The notes below the pieces were generated by a model. The model was not told the DNA's origin and made no database searches. It worked only from the letters and a program-made list of their open reading frames with translations. From Pseudorhodoferax aquiterrae (lineage in GTDB: Bacteria; Pseudomonadota; Gammaproteobacteria; Burkholderiales; Burkholderiaceae_C), in contig NZ_BMYK01000010.1 in NCBI RefSeq assembly GCF_014652235.1, positions 1-64,000 of the forward strand: 64,000 bases of DNA. The letters run 5' to 3'. The position numbers and the translations under genes were made by a program. Position 1 is the stretch's first letter. Each line of letters begins with the position of its first letter. Below, piece after piece: positions 55,826-64,000 of the stretch.

Positions 55826-56547
55826 TTCGCCGCTCCTGCCGTCGCGTAGCGCCGATGCAGCGCGCGCACGTCGAAGCGCTCCGGGCCGCTGGCCGCCACC
55901 TCGTCGAGCAGACGGCCCTGGTCCAGGAAGCCGATGCGGTCGGCCACCTGGGCCGCGCCCAGCAGGTCGTGCGTGACCATCAGGATGGCCACACCCTCGC
56001 TGCGCAGCCAGACCAGCAGACGGCTGAACTCGGCCTGGGCCTGCGGGTCCAGGCCCGAGGTCGGCTCGTCCAGCAGCAGCACCGGCACCTGGCGCGCCAG
56101 CGCCAGCGCGATGGCCACCTTCTGCCGCATGCCCTTGGAGAAGCCGGCCACGCGCCGGCCATGGTCCATGGAGTCCAGGCCGGCGCGCGCGAGCGCGGCG
56201 GCGATGGCGTCCGCGCCCTGGTGCTGGCCCGCGAGGTCCAGGAAGTAGGCCAGGTTCTCGCGCGCGCTCAGGTGCTCGTACAGCGCCACGTTCTCGGGGA
56301 TGTAGGCGAGCTGGCGGCGCGCCTGGGCGGCCTTAGCCACGGGGTCGGCGCCCAGCACGCGCACCCGGCCGCACGTGGGCTGCACGAAACCCAGGAACAG
56401 GCCCAGCGTGGTGGTCTTGCCGGCGCCGTTGGCGCCGAGCAGGGCGTAGGTCTGGCCGGGCGCGACGGCGAGGTCCAGGCCGCGCAGGATGCTGCGGCCC
56501 GCATAACCGGCCTCGACCGCCTGGGCGTGGAGTGCGCGGGTGGCCAT
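55822..56547 (-). CDS. ABC transporter ATPase of the ABC-2 system
   Basis: A 241-residue ATPase: Walker A GANGAGKTTT, Q-loop IPENVALYEHLSARENL, signature FSKGMRQKVAIALAL, Walker B VLLLDEPTSGLDP and H-loop VTHDLLGAAQ. The signature FSKGMRQ is typical of ATPases serving ABC-2 (export or NosFY-like) permeases. The ATG at 56547 overlaps the TonB-receptor stop by one base (TGATG). An in-frame extension to 56604 overlaps the receptor gene and is unlikely. Confidence 0.92.
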   Translation of the reverse strand: MATRALHAQAVEAGYAGRSILRGLDLAVAPGQTYALLGANGAGKTTTLGLFLGFVQPTCGRVRVLGADPVAKAAQARRQLAYIPENVALYEHLSARENLAYFLDLAGQHQGADAIAAALARAGLDSMDHGRRVAGFSKGMRQKVAIALALARQVPVLLLDEPTSGLDPQAQAEFSRLLVWLRSEGVAILMVTHDLLGAAQVADRIGFLDQGRLLDEVAASGPERFDVRALHRRYATAGAAK

Positions 56548-58655
56548 CAGAACTTCGCCTGCAGGCCGACGGTGATGGAGCGCTCCATGCCCGGCGTGAC
56601 CCACAGCCGGCTGTACGAGCTGGTGTAGTAGGTGGCGTCGAAGAGGTTGTCGACGTCCAGCGTCAGGCGCAAGTTCGGTGTGATGCGCCAGTAGCCGACC
56701 AGCTTGGCCGTGGTGTAGTGCGGCAGCTCGAAGGCGGCCGTACCGGCCTCGACCTCGGCCTGGGTGCGGGCCTGTCCCAGGCGCTTGCCCGTGTGCGTGA
56801 CGCCGCCACCCATGCCGAAACGCTGGCCGTTGGCGAAGGCGTCCTCGTAGACCGCCAGCAGGCTGCCGTTGACGCGCGGCACGTTGAGCAGGCGGCCGCC
56901 CACCTCCAGGTTGTTGTCGCGCGTGATCTCCACGTCGTTGAGCACCAGGCTGGCGTTCAGGCGCCAGTGCGTGTTGATCTGTCCGGCCAGGTCCAGCTCC
57001 AGGCCGCGCGAGCGGACCTCGCCGGCGGCGATGGACTGGCTGGCGTCGGTCGGGTCTGTGGTCTTGACGTTGCGCTTGCGGATGTCAAACAGCGCGGCCG
57101 TGGCACCGATGCGCTTGTCGCGGCTTTCCCACTTGGCGCCGAGTTCCAGCGCGCGGCCGGTCTCGGGCGCGAAGTCGGCACCGCCCCTGTCGGTGCCGGT
57201 GTTGGGGCGGAACGAGCGGCCGGCATTGGCGTATAGCGTCCATTGCGACGAAGGCAGCCAGCTGAGACCCAGGCGTGGTGAGGTCGAGGTCGGCTCCTGC
57301 TGCGTCTGCACGCCGGTGCGGCGGTTCAGCATGGTCTGGTCGTAGCGGTCCACGCGCACACCGGCCAGCAGCCGCCATGCCGGCGCCAGCGTGATCGCGT
57401 CCTGCAGGTAGAAGGCCGTGTTGCGCTGGCGTTCGAAGGTGTCGGTGTTGGCCGCGGGCGTGGGCCGGGCCTGGCCGTAGATGGGGTTGTAGATGTCGAT
57501 GGCGTAGGTCGGCCCGCCGTTCACGCGCTGCATCAGCGTGTCCATGTCGAAGTGGTAGCGCTCGATGCCGAACAGCAGCTCGTGCTGCAGGCCCGAGGCC
57601 TCCAGCTTGCCCTGCAGCTCGGCTTGCACGGCGAGGTCGTCGGAGTCGTAGTCGCGCAGGCGGCGCTGGCGCGTCAGCAGGCCGCTGGGCTGGAGGTCCA
57701 AGGCCTCGGTCGACGTGCCGTGGATGCCCGTGGTGCGGTGCGACAGGCCGAGCCGGCCGGTCCAGCCGCTGTCCCAGATGTGCGAGAGGATGGCCTGGTG
57801 CGTTCGGTTGTCCACGCGCACGTCGCCATCGGCCGGCTCGCCCAGGAAGCGTGTGCGCGGGATGGCGCCGAGCCGGTTGTCCACGGCCACCACGCCGCGG
57901 TCCAGCGCGGTCTCGTGGCGCAGGATCTCGCCCGTGTACTCCAGCACCGTGTCGTTGGTGATCTTCCAGGTGAAGGCCGGCGCGATGACCTGGCGCTGCG
58001 AGCCGACGTGGTCGCGCCAGCCGTCACGGTCTTCCACCGCGATGTTGAGCCGGTAGGCGAGCCTGTCGGCGAGGGGGCCGGTGCTGTCGAGCGCGCCGCG
58101 CTTGAGGCCATGGCTGCCGCCGTAGGCTTCCACCGCATGGGCGGATTTCCAGAGCGGGCGCTTGGAGACGACGTTGAGCGTGCCGCCCGGTTCGCTGCTG
58201 CCGTATAGCGCGGCGGCCGGCCCCTTCAGGAACTCGATGCGTTCCACGCCGGCCAGGTCGCGCGGCGCGTTGAAGCCGCGGCCGGCCGAGAAGCCGTTGA
58301 ACAGCGTGGCCATGCCGATGTTTTGGTCGCCCGGCATGCCGCGGATGGCGATGTTGTCCCACAGGCCGCCGAAGTTGTTCTGGCGCGAGACGCCGCCCAC
58401 GTAGTCGAGTACGTCGTCGACCTTGGTCGCGCCCAGGTCGTCGATGGCCTGGCGCGTGACGATGCGCACCGACTGCGGCAGCTCGCGCAGCGGCAGTTCG
58501 GTCTTGGCGCCGGCCGCTTCTTCGGCGTGGTAGGCGCCGGAGGCGGTGCGGCCGACCACCTCGACGGTGGAGAGCTGGGCGTCCTGGGCGAGGACGGGCA
58601 GGGCGGTGCAGAGCGCGAGCGGCAGCAGCCGCAGGGTGAACGGGGCGATGGGCAT
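56547..58655 (-). CDS. TonB-dependent siderophore-type receptor
   Basis: A 702-residue outer-membrane receptor. After a signal peptide (cleavage near LPVLAQD) there is a TonB-box-like STVEVVG, a plug domain with VRIVTRQAIDDLGATKVDDVLDYVGGVS (in parts, residues 62-90), IRGMPGDQ and PGGTLNVVSKRP, then a 22-strand barrel ending in F. The family (FhuA/FpvA group) takes up ferric siderophores using TonB energy. It lies second in an operon with a Fur-box-like promoter, after a small CxxC protein and before an ABC-2 transporter. The ligand is unknown. There is no strong ribosome site before the ATG. Confidence 0.92.
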   Translation of the reverse strand: MPIAPFTLRLLPLALCTALPVLAQDAQLSTVEVVGRTASGAYHAEEAAGAKTELPLRELPQSVRIVTRQAIDDLGATKVDDVLDYVGGVSRQNNFGGLWDNIAIRGMPGDQNIGMATLFNGFSAGRGFNAPRDLAGVERIEFLKGPAAALYGSSEPGGTLNVVSKRPLWKSAHAVEAYGGSHGLKRGALDSTGPLADRLAYRLNIAVEDRDGWRDHVGSQRQVIAPAFTWKITNDTVLEYTGEILRHETALDRGVVAVDNRLGAIPRTRFLGEPADGDVRVDNRTHQAILSHIWDSGWTGRLGLSHRTTGIHGTSTEALDLQPSGLLTRQRRLRDYDSDDLAVQAELQGKLEASGLQHELLFGIERYHFDMDTLMQRVNGGPTYAIDIYNPIYGQARPTPAANTDTFERQRNTAFYLQDAITLAPAWRLLAGVRVDRYDQTMLNRRTGVQTQQEPTSTSPRLGLSWLPSSQWTLYANAGRSFRPNTGTDRGGADFAPETGRALELGAKWESRDKRIGATAALFDIRKRNVKTTDPTDASQSIAAGEVRSRGLELDLAGQINTHWRLNASLVLNDVEITRDNNLEVGGRLLNVPRVNGSLLAVYEDAFANGQRFGMGGGVTHTGKRLGQARTQAEVEAGTAAFELPHYTTAKLVGYWRITPNLRLTLDVDNLFDATYYTSSYSRLWVTPGMERSITVGLQAKF

Positions 58656-58751
58656 GGGTGACAGGCAGCAAGGCGCCGGCCGGCGGGATGGCAGGCAGGC
58701 TGAGACGGTGGCCGGTGAGGGCCGGACGGGAGCCGCGGGGGCGGCGGGGTC

Positions 58752-59087
58752 TCAGGCTTGCGGTGGGTCGCGCGCGCAGAACGGCCAGCGCTCCGCGCTC
58801 GGGCCTGCGCTGGCGCCGTGCCAGGGAACGGCATGGCCGGCGATGGCCGCGCAGGGGCCAGGCCGCGGCGGCGTCGCATCCAGCGCGTGCTCCAGCTGCG
58901 CATGGCTGCTGCACCAGGCGCAGGCCGCGTGCACTTCGGCGCGCTCTGCCGGGGTCTCGTCATCCAGCAGGTTGGCCTGCGCCTCGCGCAGGTGCTCGAT
59001 GGCGTGTGCGGGCACGCCGATGGCCGTGTTGAAGAACACGGCCAGCAGCAACAGGCGCAGCAGCAGGAGACGGAGGGGATGGCGCAA
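58752..59087 (-). CDS. DUF2946-like small exported protein with a CxxC motif
   Basis: A 111-residue protein with a very hydrophobic leader (residues 4-28) and then AACAWCSSHAQLEH, whose CxxC plus His resembles DUF2946 proteins often found near metal-related TonB receptors. A metal-binding role is possible. The start is TTG at 59087, with no ribosome site; a 10-bp hairpin lies right upstream in the leader, so the true start or its regulation is uncertain. It is the first gene of the receptor-ABC operon, with 96 bases to the receptor ATG in which I see nothing else. Confidence 0.65.
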   Translation of the reverse strand: MRHPLRLLLLRLLLLAVFFNTAIGVPAHAIEHLREAQANLLDDETPAERAEVHAACAWCSSHAQLEHALDATPPRPGPCAAIAGHAVPWHGASAGPSAERWPFCARDPPQA

Positions 59088-59091
59088 GAAA

Positions 59092-59116
59092 ACGGTCCGC
59101 AGAAAGTGCGGACCGT
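59092..59116 (-). terminator. Perfect 10-bp hairpin followed by TTTTC on the minus strand
   Basis: ACGGTCCGCA (59092-59101) and TGCGGACCGT (59107-59116) pair fully around five bases. On the minus strand the stem is followed by TTTTC, then at once by the TTG taken as the start of the small CxxC protein. It could end the transcript of the quinoprotein gene upstream or act as an attenuator in the leader of the receptor operon. Confidence 0.7.
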
Positions 59117-59117
59117 G

Positions 59118-59146
59118 ATTTTACTGAGAATGAAATCTCAGTTTCA
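59118..59146 (-). promoter_or_regulatory. Promoter with Fur-box-like palindrome
   Basis: On the minus strand TGAAAC (59146-59141) and TAAAAT (59123-59118) are 17 bases apart and fit a -35/-10 pair. The palindrome CTGAGAATGAAATCTCAG (59124-59141) fills the space between them. Its TGAGA/TCTCA arms resemble the TGAGAAT-n-ATTCTCA Fur site, but the arms are one base further apart. Iron repression of the receptor operon is the likely meaning. Confidence 0.5.
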
Positions 59147-59157
59147 TGAAGGCCGCA

Positions 59158-61248
59158 TCATTTGGGCCGCACCGCGTCCACCGTGCCCTGGATGAAGGCC
59201 TTGATGGCTTCCACGTCGGACATCGAGAGCTTGCCCGTGAAGTCCGGCATGCCGCGTGCCATGGCCGGGCCCTTGAACACGAACTTGTCCAGGTTCTCGA
59301 TGAAGGCTGCGTCCATGTAGCCCAGGTTGGGGATGTTGCCGCCGCGGTCCACGCCCGGCACGCCGTGGCACAGCACGCAGTTGCTGACGTACAGCCCGGT
59401 GCCGGCTTCGACCTTGGCCGCGTCGTACTTCACGCCCTGCAGCAGCTTGCCCGCGCGGTACTCGACGAAGTCGGGCATCTTGGCGGTGCCGCCCACTGCG
59501 AAGGTGTAGACCGTGCCCGGGCCCTGGCGCTCGGTGGCGCGCGTGGCTTGGCCGTAGACGCCGCCCCAGCCCACCGCGACGGACACGTACTGCTTGCCGT
59601 CCACGAGGTAGGTGGAGGGTGCGGCCACCACGCCGGTGCCGGTGGGCGTTTCCCAGAGCTTGGCGCCGGTCTTGGCGTCGTAGGCCACCATGCGGCCGTC
59701 GGCCGTGCCCTGGAACACGAGGTTGCCGGCCGTGGTCAATGTGCCGCCATTCCAGGGCGAGACATGCTCCACGCCCCAGGCTTCCTTCTGGGCCACCGGG
59801 TCCCAGGCCACAAGCCGGCCCATGGGCTTGCTCGTGGGCGGCGCGGCGTTGAGGAACATGGCGGTGTTCCAACCCTGGTTGGAATGCGGGCGCAGCGCCA
59901 CGTTCTCGTTGAACTTCCAGTCCTTGTCGTCCATGAGGTTGATCGGCACATGCTGGGCCGGCAGGTAGACCAGGCCCGTTTGCGGGTTGAACGACATCGG
60001 GTGCCAGTTGTGCGCGCCATAGGGGCCGGGCATGCTCTCGCCGGGCTTGTCGTTCTGGCGCGCGGCGGCGATCTCGATCGGCCGGCCCTTGGCGTCGTAG
60101 CCCGTGGCCCAATTCACCTCGACGAAGTTCTTGGCCGAGATGAACTGGCCGTTGGTGCGGTCGATCACGAAGAAGAAGCCGTTCTTGGGCGCATGCAGGA
60201 TCACCTTGCGCGGCTTGCCGGTGACCTGGATGTCGGCCAGGATCATGGGCTGCGTGGAGGTGTAATCCCAGTTGTCGCCGGGGGTCTCCTGGTAGTGCCA
60301 TTTGTAGGCGCCGGTGTCCGGGTCCAGTGCGACGATGGAGGCCAGGTACAGGTTGTCGCCGCCCTTGGGGCTGCGCTTGCTGCGGGCCCAGGGCGATCCG
60401 TTGCCGGTGCCGATGTACATCAGGTTGAGCTCGGGGTCGAAGGCCATGGTGTCCCACACCGTGCCGCCGCCGCCGGCCTCCCAGTACTTGCCGGACGGGT
60501 CCCAGGTCTTGGCGGCGCGCTCCATGGAGGCGTCCTCATACGGCTTGGCCGGGTCGCCCGGCACCGTGAACCAGCGCCACTTCTGGTCGCCGGTGTTGGC
60601 ATCGTAGGCCGTGATGTAGCCGCGCACGCCGTACTCGGCGCCGCCGTTGCCGATCAGCACCTTGCCCTTGAACACGCGCGGCGCGCCCGTGATGGTGTAG
60701 CTGCGTGCGTGGTCGATCAGCGTGTCCTTCTCCCACAGCACGCGGCCGCTGGCCGCGTCCAGCGCGATCAGCCGGCCGTCGTACGCGCCCACGTAGACCT
60801 TGCCCTCCCACAGCGCCACGCCGCGGTTGACCACGTCGCAGCAGCCGCGAAAGCCCTTGGACCGGTCAACCTGCGGGTCGTAGCTCCAGATACGCTGGCC
60901 GGTGCGCACGTCGATCGCGTGCACCACGCTCCACGAGGCCGTCACGTACATCACGCCGTCGACGACCAGCGGCGTGGCCTCCACGCCGCGCGTGCTCTCG
61001 AGGTTGTAGGACCAGACCAGCCCGAGCTGCTTGACGTTGCCGGTGTTGATCTGGTCGAGCCGGCTGTAGCGCGTCTCGGCATAGTCGAGGCCCACGCTGG
61101 GCCAGTCCGGCGTTTTGGCCGCATTGGCGCGGATGAAGCTGCCGTTGACCTTCTTCACGGCGCTCGCGGCGCGCTCGGCCGGCGTCTGCGCGGCGACCGA
61201 GAACGCCATCGCGGACAGGGCCAGCGCGGCAAGGGAACGTACGACCAT
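59158..61248 (-). CDS. PQQ-dependent quinohemoprotein alcohol dehydrogenase
   Basis: A 696-residue periplasmic enzyme: signal peptide to about residue 21, an eight-bladed propeller binding pyrroloquinoline quinone, and a C-terminal cytochrome c domain. C136-C137 (FRGCCDVV) form the vicinal disulfide at PQQ; D328 in GDNWDYTST is the catalytic aspartate; C624-x-x-C627-H628 binds haem c with M667 as likely ligand. The residue two after D328 is threonine, not aspartate, so a calcium rather than lanthanide enzyme is expected. The start ATG 61248 follows GGAGAC. Electrons pass from an alcohol to PQQ, then haem. No pqq biosynthesis genes are in the window. Confidence 0.93.
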   Translation of the reverse strand: MVVRSLAALALSAMAFSVAAQTPAERAASAVKKVNGSFIRANAAKTPDWPSVGLDYAETRYSRLDQINTGNVKQLGLVWSYNLESTRGVEATPLVVDGVMYVTASWSVVHAIDVRTGQRIWSYDPQVDRSKGFRGCCDVVNRGVALWEGKVYVGAYDGRLIALDAASGRVLWEKDTLIDHARSYTITGAPRVFKGKVLIGNGGAEYGVRGYITAYDANTGDQKWRWFTVPGDPAKPYEDASMERAAKTWDPSGKYWEAGGGGTVWDTMAFDPELNLMYIGTGNGSPWARSKRSPKGGDNLYLASIVALDPDTGAYKWHYQETPGDNWDYTSTQPMILADIQVTGKPRKVILHAPKNGFFFVIDRTNGQFISAKNFVEVNWATGYDAKGRPIEIAAARQNDKPGESMPGPYGAHNWHPMSFNPQTGLVYLPAQHVPINLMDDKDWKFNENVALRPHSNQGWNTAMFLNAAPPTSKPMGRLVAWDPVAQKEAWGVEHVSPWNGGTLTTAGNLVFQGTADGRMVAYDAKTGAKLWETPTGTGVVAAPSTYLVDGKQYVSVAVGWGGVYGQATRATERQGPGTVYTFAVGGTAKMPDFVEYRAGKLLQGVKYDAAKVEAGTGLYVSNCVLCHGVPGVDRGGNIPNLGYMDAAFIENLDKFVFKGPAMARGMPDFTGKLSMSDVEAIKAFIQGTVDAVRPK

Positions 61249-61411
61249 CGTGCTGTCTCCTCTTGTTGTCGGGGTGCCGTCGAGCATCTGCGCGCTGGGC
61301 AGATGGCTGCTCCGTACTTTCCCTAGCCGCTGTCGCCCGGGTTACCACTGGCGCACTGCAGCATGGTGCTGACCTAGGATCGCGGCCACTTCGAACCGAG
61401 GACATTGCGAC

Positions 61412-62422
61412 ATGCCATCCTTCCTGCCGATCCGCCGCCTGCTGCTGGGCGCTGCCGCCCTGGCCGCCTGCGCCCAGGCCCTGCCTGTGCTGGCCCAATC
61501 GGGCTGGCCCAACAAACCCATCCGCATGGTCGTCCCCTTCGCGCCGGGCGGCACCACCGACATCCTGGCCCGCGCGGTGGCAGTGGAGCTGACCAAATCG
61601 CTGGGCCAGCCCGTGGTCGTGGACAACAAAGCCGGCGCCGGCGGCAACATCGGCGCCGATATCGTGGCCAAGTCGGCGCCGGACGGCTACACCATCCTGA
61701 TGGGCACGGTGGGCACGCACGCCATCAACAAGTGGCTCTACGACAAGATGCCCTACGACCCGGTGAAGGACTTCGCGCCCATCAGCCTCGTCGCCGGCGT
61801 GCCCAACGTGATGGTGGTCAATGCCGACAAGGCGCGTGCGCTCAAGATCCACAACGTGCAGGACTTCATCGCCTATGCCAAGGCGAATCCGGGCAAGCTG
61901 AACATGGCCTCCAGCGGCAACGGCACGTCCATCCACATGGCCGGCGAGCTGTTCAAGACCATGACAGGGGCCTACATGGTCCACTTCCCGTACAAGGGCT
62001 CGGGCCCTGCACTCATGGACATGGTGGCCGGCAACATGGACGTGATGTTCGACAACCTGCCCTCGGCCATGCAGCAGATCAAGGCCGGCAAGCTGACCGC
62101 GCTGGCGGTGACGAGCGCACAGCGCTCGGCCGCGCTGCCCGACGTGCCGACCGTGGAGCAGGCCGGCGGCCCCGCGCTCAAGGGCTTCGAAGCCAGCTCC
62201 TGGTTCGGCCTGCTGGCGCCCGCGGGCACGCCGCCCGAGATCGTGAACCGCATCCAGCAGGACGTGGCCAAGGCCATCAAGACGCAGGAGGTCAACGAGC
62301 GCCTGCTGGCCCAGGGCGCCATTCCCAGCGGCAACACGCCGCAGCAGTTCGCCGCACTGATCGCGGCCGAGTTGAAGAAGTGGCAGCCCGTGGTCAAGGC
62401 CTCGGGCGCGAAGGTGGATTGA
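61412..62422 (+). CDS. Bug/TctC-type periplasmic substrate-binding receptor
   Basis: A 336-residue receptor with a signal peptide (cleavage near VLAQSG, residue 30) and the blocks [32 protein letters not shown] and [24 protein letters not shown] (in parts). It is divergent from the PQQ dehydrogenase gene across 163 bases in which I see no gene. Linkage suggests, but does not prove, that its ligand is a product or substrate of the alcohol dehydrogenase. It is convergent with the DUF1840 gene. Confidence 0.92.
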   Translation: MPSFLPIRRLLLGAAALAACAQALPVLAQSGWPNKPIRMVVPFAPGGTTDILARAVAVELTKSLGQPVVVDNKAGAGGNIGADIVAKSAPDGYTILMGTVGTHAINKWLYDKMPYDPVKDFAPISLVAGVPNVMVVNADKARALKIHNVQDFIAYAKANPGKLNMASSGNGTSIHMAGELFKTMTGAYMVHFPYKGSGPALMDMVAGNMDVMFDNLPSAMQQIKAGKLTALAVTSAQRSAALPDVPTVEQAGGPALKGFEASSWFGLLAPAGTPPEIVNRIQQDVAKAIKTQEVNERLLAQGAIPSGNTPQQFAALIAAELKKWQPVVKASGAKVD

Positions 62423-62433
62423 AGGTCAGGAGC

Positions 62434-62760
62434 CTACACGCCCCAGACCACGTCCTTGCCCGCGGCCTGGGCGCGCCGCAGCATCTCGATGAAGGGCACG
62501 GCGCGCTGGCGCAGCGACACCACTTCGGGCTTGAGCTTGGGCTGCTCGCCCTTGGCGCGGGCCTCGTCTTCGGCGGCCTTCTGGGCCGCTTCTTCCTCGG
62601 CGATGGCCTTCTCGAGCGCGGCGACGGCCTGCGCCATCTGTTCGGGCTGGATGATGCCGCTGGGTCCGGGCTCCTTGCCGATCAGCTGCAGCACGCGGCG
62701 CCCGTTGGGCTCCAGCATGATGAGGTCGCCGGTGGCCTTGGACTTGAACTTGAACAGCAT
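62434..62760 (-). CDS. DUF1840 domain protein
   Basis: A 108-residue cytoplasmic protein matching DUF1840: MLFKFKSKATGDLIMLEPNG at the start, then GIIQPEQMAQAVAALEKAIA, an acidic helical stretch, and VVSLRQRAVPFIEMLRRA near the end. Function is unknown; the family is common in betaproteobacteria. The ATG at 62760 is five bases after the stop of the fatty acid synthase gene, so the two are probably cotranscribed. Confidence 0.88.
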   Translation of the reverse strand: MLFKFKSKATGDLIMLEPNGRRVLQLIGKEPGPSGIIQPEQMAQAVAALEKAIAEEEAAQKAAEDEARAKGEQPKLKPEVVSLRQRAVPFIEMLRRAQAAGKDVVWGV

Positions 62761-62765
62761 GGGGG

Positions 62766-64000
62766 TCAGCGGTACATGTAACCGCGGTTGAACGGATAGG
62801 CCGATTGTGCGCCCGTCATCGGGCCGCCACGGGTCACGCCGCTGGGCCGGCTGGCCAGCATCTGGTGCAGCGAGATCCAGTCGTGCTCGAAGCTCATGGC
62901 GCTGCCGGCCAGGTACAGCCGGTAGGCGCGCAGCACCCGCTCGGCGCTGGCGGCATCCTTGGCCGTGGCCGTCAGCACCTGCCGGGCTTCGTCCAGCCGC
63001 GCCTCCAGCGCATCGGACCAGGCCCACAGCGTGCGGGCGTAGTGCGGCCGCAGGTTCTCGGTGTCCACCATCTCCAGGCCGGCGCCGGCCAGCTCGCGCA
63101 GCACGTGCGAGACGTGCAGCAGCTCGCCGCCCGGGAAGATGTACTTCTCGATGAAATCGCCCATGCCCGCGCCGAGCTGCTCGTGGTGCACCGACGAGCC
63201 CGTGATGCCGTGGTTGAGCACCAGGCCGCCCGGTTTGAGCAGATCGCGGATGCGCGCGAAGTAGGTCGGCATGTTGGCCCGGCCGACGTGCTCGAACATG
63301 CCGACCGAGGCGATCTTGTCGAAGGGCTCGGCCTGCAGGTCGCGGTAGTCGCATAGCAGCATGCGCACCCGGCCCGACAGGCCGCGCCGCTCGATCTCGC
63401 GGTTCACGTGCGCATGCTGGTTGTGCGAGAGCGTGATGCCGGTGGCGTCCACGCCGTAGTGCTCGGCGGCCCACAGCAGCAGGCCGCCCCAGCCCGCGCC
63501 CACGTCCAGGAAGCGCTCGCCGGCGCGCAGCATGAGCTTCTTGCAGATGTGGTCCAGCTTGGCCTCCTGGGCCTGGGCCAGCGTCATGTCGGCTTCGCGG
63601 AAGTAGGCGCAGGAATACACGCGCTTGTCGTCCAGCCACAGCGCGTAGAAGTCGTCGGAGACGTCGTAGTGGAACTGGATCTGCTCGGCGTCCTTGGCAT
63701 GCGAGTGCGCGGCCAGCGATCTGGCGCGGCGCAGCATGTTGCCCCACCAGCCCGAGGCTCCCTGCTCGCCGGGATGCCCGGGCAGCAGCCGCGCCGCCAC
63801 CTCCATGAGGTCGCGCATGCGGCCCTGCAGCTGCACGCGGCTCTCGACGAAGTCCTCGGCCAGCCGGCCGATCTGCCCGGCGGCCATGGTGGCCAGGCTG
63901 GACCAGTCCTGGAACGACAGCGTGACCTTGGCGCCGCTGGCGCCCACGCGTTCACCGGCCGGCAGCTGCAGTGCGACGGGAACCGGGAGTCCCTGCAGCT
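62766..64000 (-). CDS. cfa: Cyclopropane-fatty-acyl-phospholipid synthase (N-terminus beyond window)
   Basis: The last 411 codons of a SAM-dependent enzyme that adds a methylene bridge to unsaturated membrane lipids. Visible blocks: QFHYDVSDDFYALWLD, VYSCAYF, LDVGAGWGGLLLWAAEHYG (SAM site), TLSHNQHAHV, SVGMFEHVG, and GDFIEKYIFPGGELLHVS. The frame stays open to the window end (residues LPAGERVGAS upstream), so the start is outside. A GTG at 63947 is an internal valine. It is followed by the DUF1840 gene. Confidence 0.92.
   Translation of the reverse strand, partial: LQGLPVPVALQLPAGERVGASGAKVTLSFQDWSSLATMAAGQIGRLAEDFVESRVQLQGRMRDLMEVAARLLPGHPGEQGASGWWGNMLRRARSLAAHSHAKDAEQIQFHYDVSDDFYALWLDDKRVYSCAYFREADMTLAQAQEAKLDHICKKLMLRAGERFLDVGAGWGGLLLWAAEHYGVDATGITLSHNQHAHVNREIERRGLSGRVRMLLCDYRDLQAEPFDKIASVGMFEHVGRANMPTYFARIRDLLKPGGLVLNHGITGSSVHHEQLGAGMGDFIEKYIFPGGELLHVSHVLRELAGAGLEMVDTENLRPHYARTLWAWSDALEARLDEARQVLTATAKDAASAERVLRAYRLYLAGSAMSFEHDWISLHQMLASRPSGVTRGGPMTGAQSAYPFNRGYMYR

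Noticed and set aside
59124-59141. Calling the palindrome a certain Fur box.
   Set aside because: The arms TGAGA/TCTCA are one base further apart than in the common core, so it is reported only as Fur-box-like.

Overview
The window reads as a chromosomal segment of a GC-rich betaproteobacterium, most likely order Burkholderiales and probably Comamonadaceae. The grounds are the gene order tuf - tRNA-Trp - secE - nusG - rplKAJL - rpoBC, the rsmB - DUF4390 - ntrY - short ntrX-like order, three solitary Bug/TctC-type receptors, and strong G/C preference at third codon positions. Placement is by gene order and family content only; no 16S gene is present.

Layout. 1-12367 (+): end of EF-Tu, tRNA-Trp, preprotein translocase and transcription factor genes, four ribosomal proteins, and the two large RNA polymerase subunits, with leader and attenuator hairpins, closed by a strong terminator. 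12398-19592 (+): a LemA-like protein, a flavocytochrome c sulfide dehydrogenase pair, then the rsmB-DUF4390-ntrY-response regulator operon, followed by tRNA-Phe and its terminator. 19795-33571: a large Lhr-type helicase, a membrane-fused spermidine-synthase-like protein, a TctAB transporter without a receptor gene that faces a MarR regulator, a leaderless binding protein coupled to a serine beta-lactamase-like hydrolase, and a LysR-Bug pair. 33669-42796: a lipoprotein hydrolase, then a signalling block: OmpR-type regulator, divergent seven-PAS histidine kinase, receiver protein and CHASE2 nucleotide cyclase (the last three start-stop coupled), facing an OmpA lipoprotein and a FecR protein. 42859-52996: a Crp/Fnr-family regulator, divergent from a seven-gene operon encoding an acyl-CoA ligase, a complete branched-chain-amino-acid-type ABC importer and a second CoA ligase, then a Bug receptor gene and terminator. 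53046-59146 (-): an apparently iron-responsive operon of a small CxxC protein, a TonB-dependent receptor and an exporter-type ABC system. 59158-64000: a PQQ quinohemoprotein dehydrogenase, a Bug receptor, a DUF1840 protein and a cyclopropane fatty acid synthase cut by the window end.

How parts work together. The first 12 kb is information-processing core. The middle is mostly uptake and signalling. The two least ordinary assemblies are the kinase/receiver/cyclase/OmpA/FecR block next to a Crp-family regulator, and the TonB receptor translationally coupled to an ABC-2 (export-like) transporter behind a Fur-box-like promoter. No insertion sequence, prophage, CRISPR array or integron was seen. 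No stretch longer than about 280 bases lacks a gene; the longer gaps (2466-2707, 3666-3940, 28680-28919) hold regulatory structures described below.
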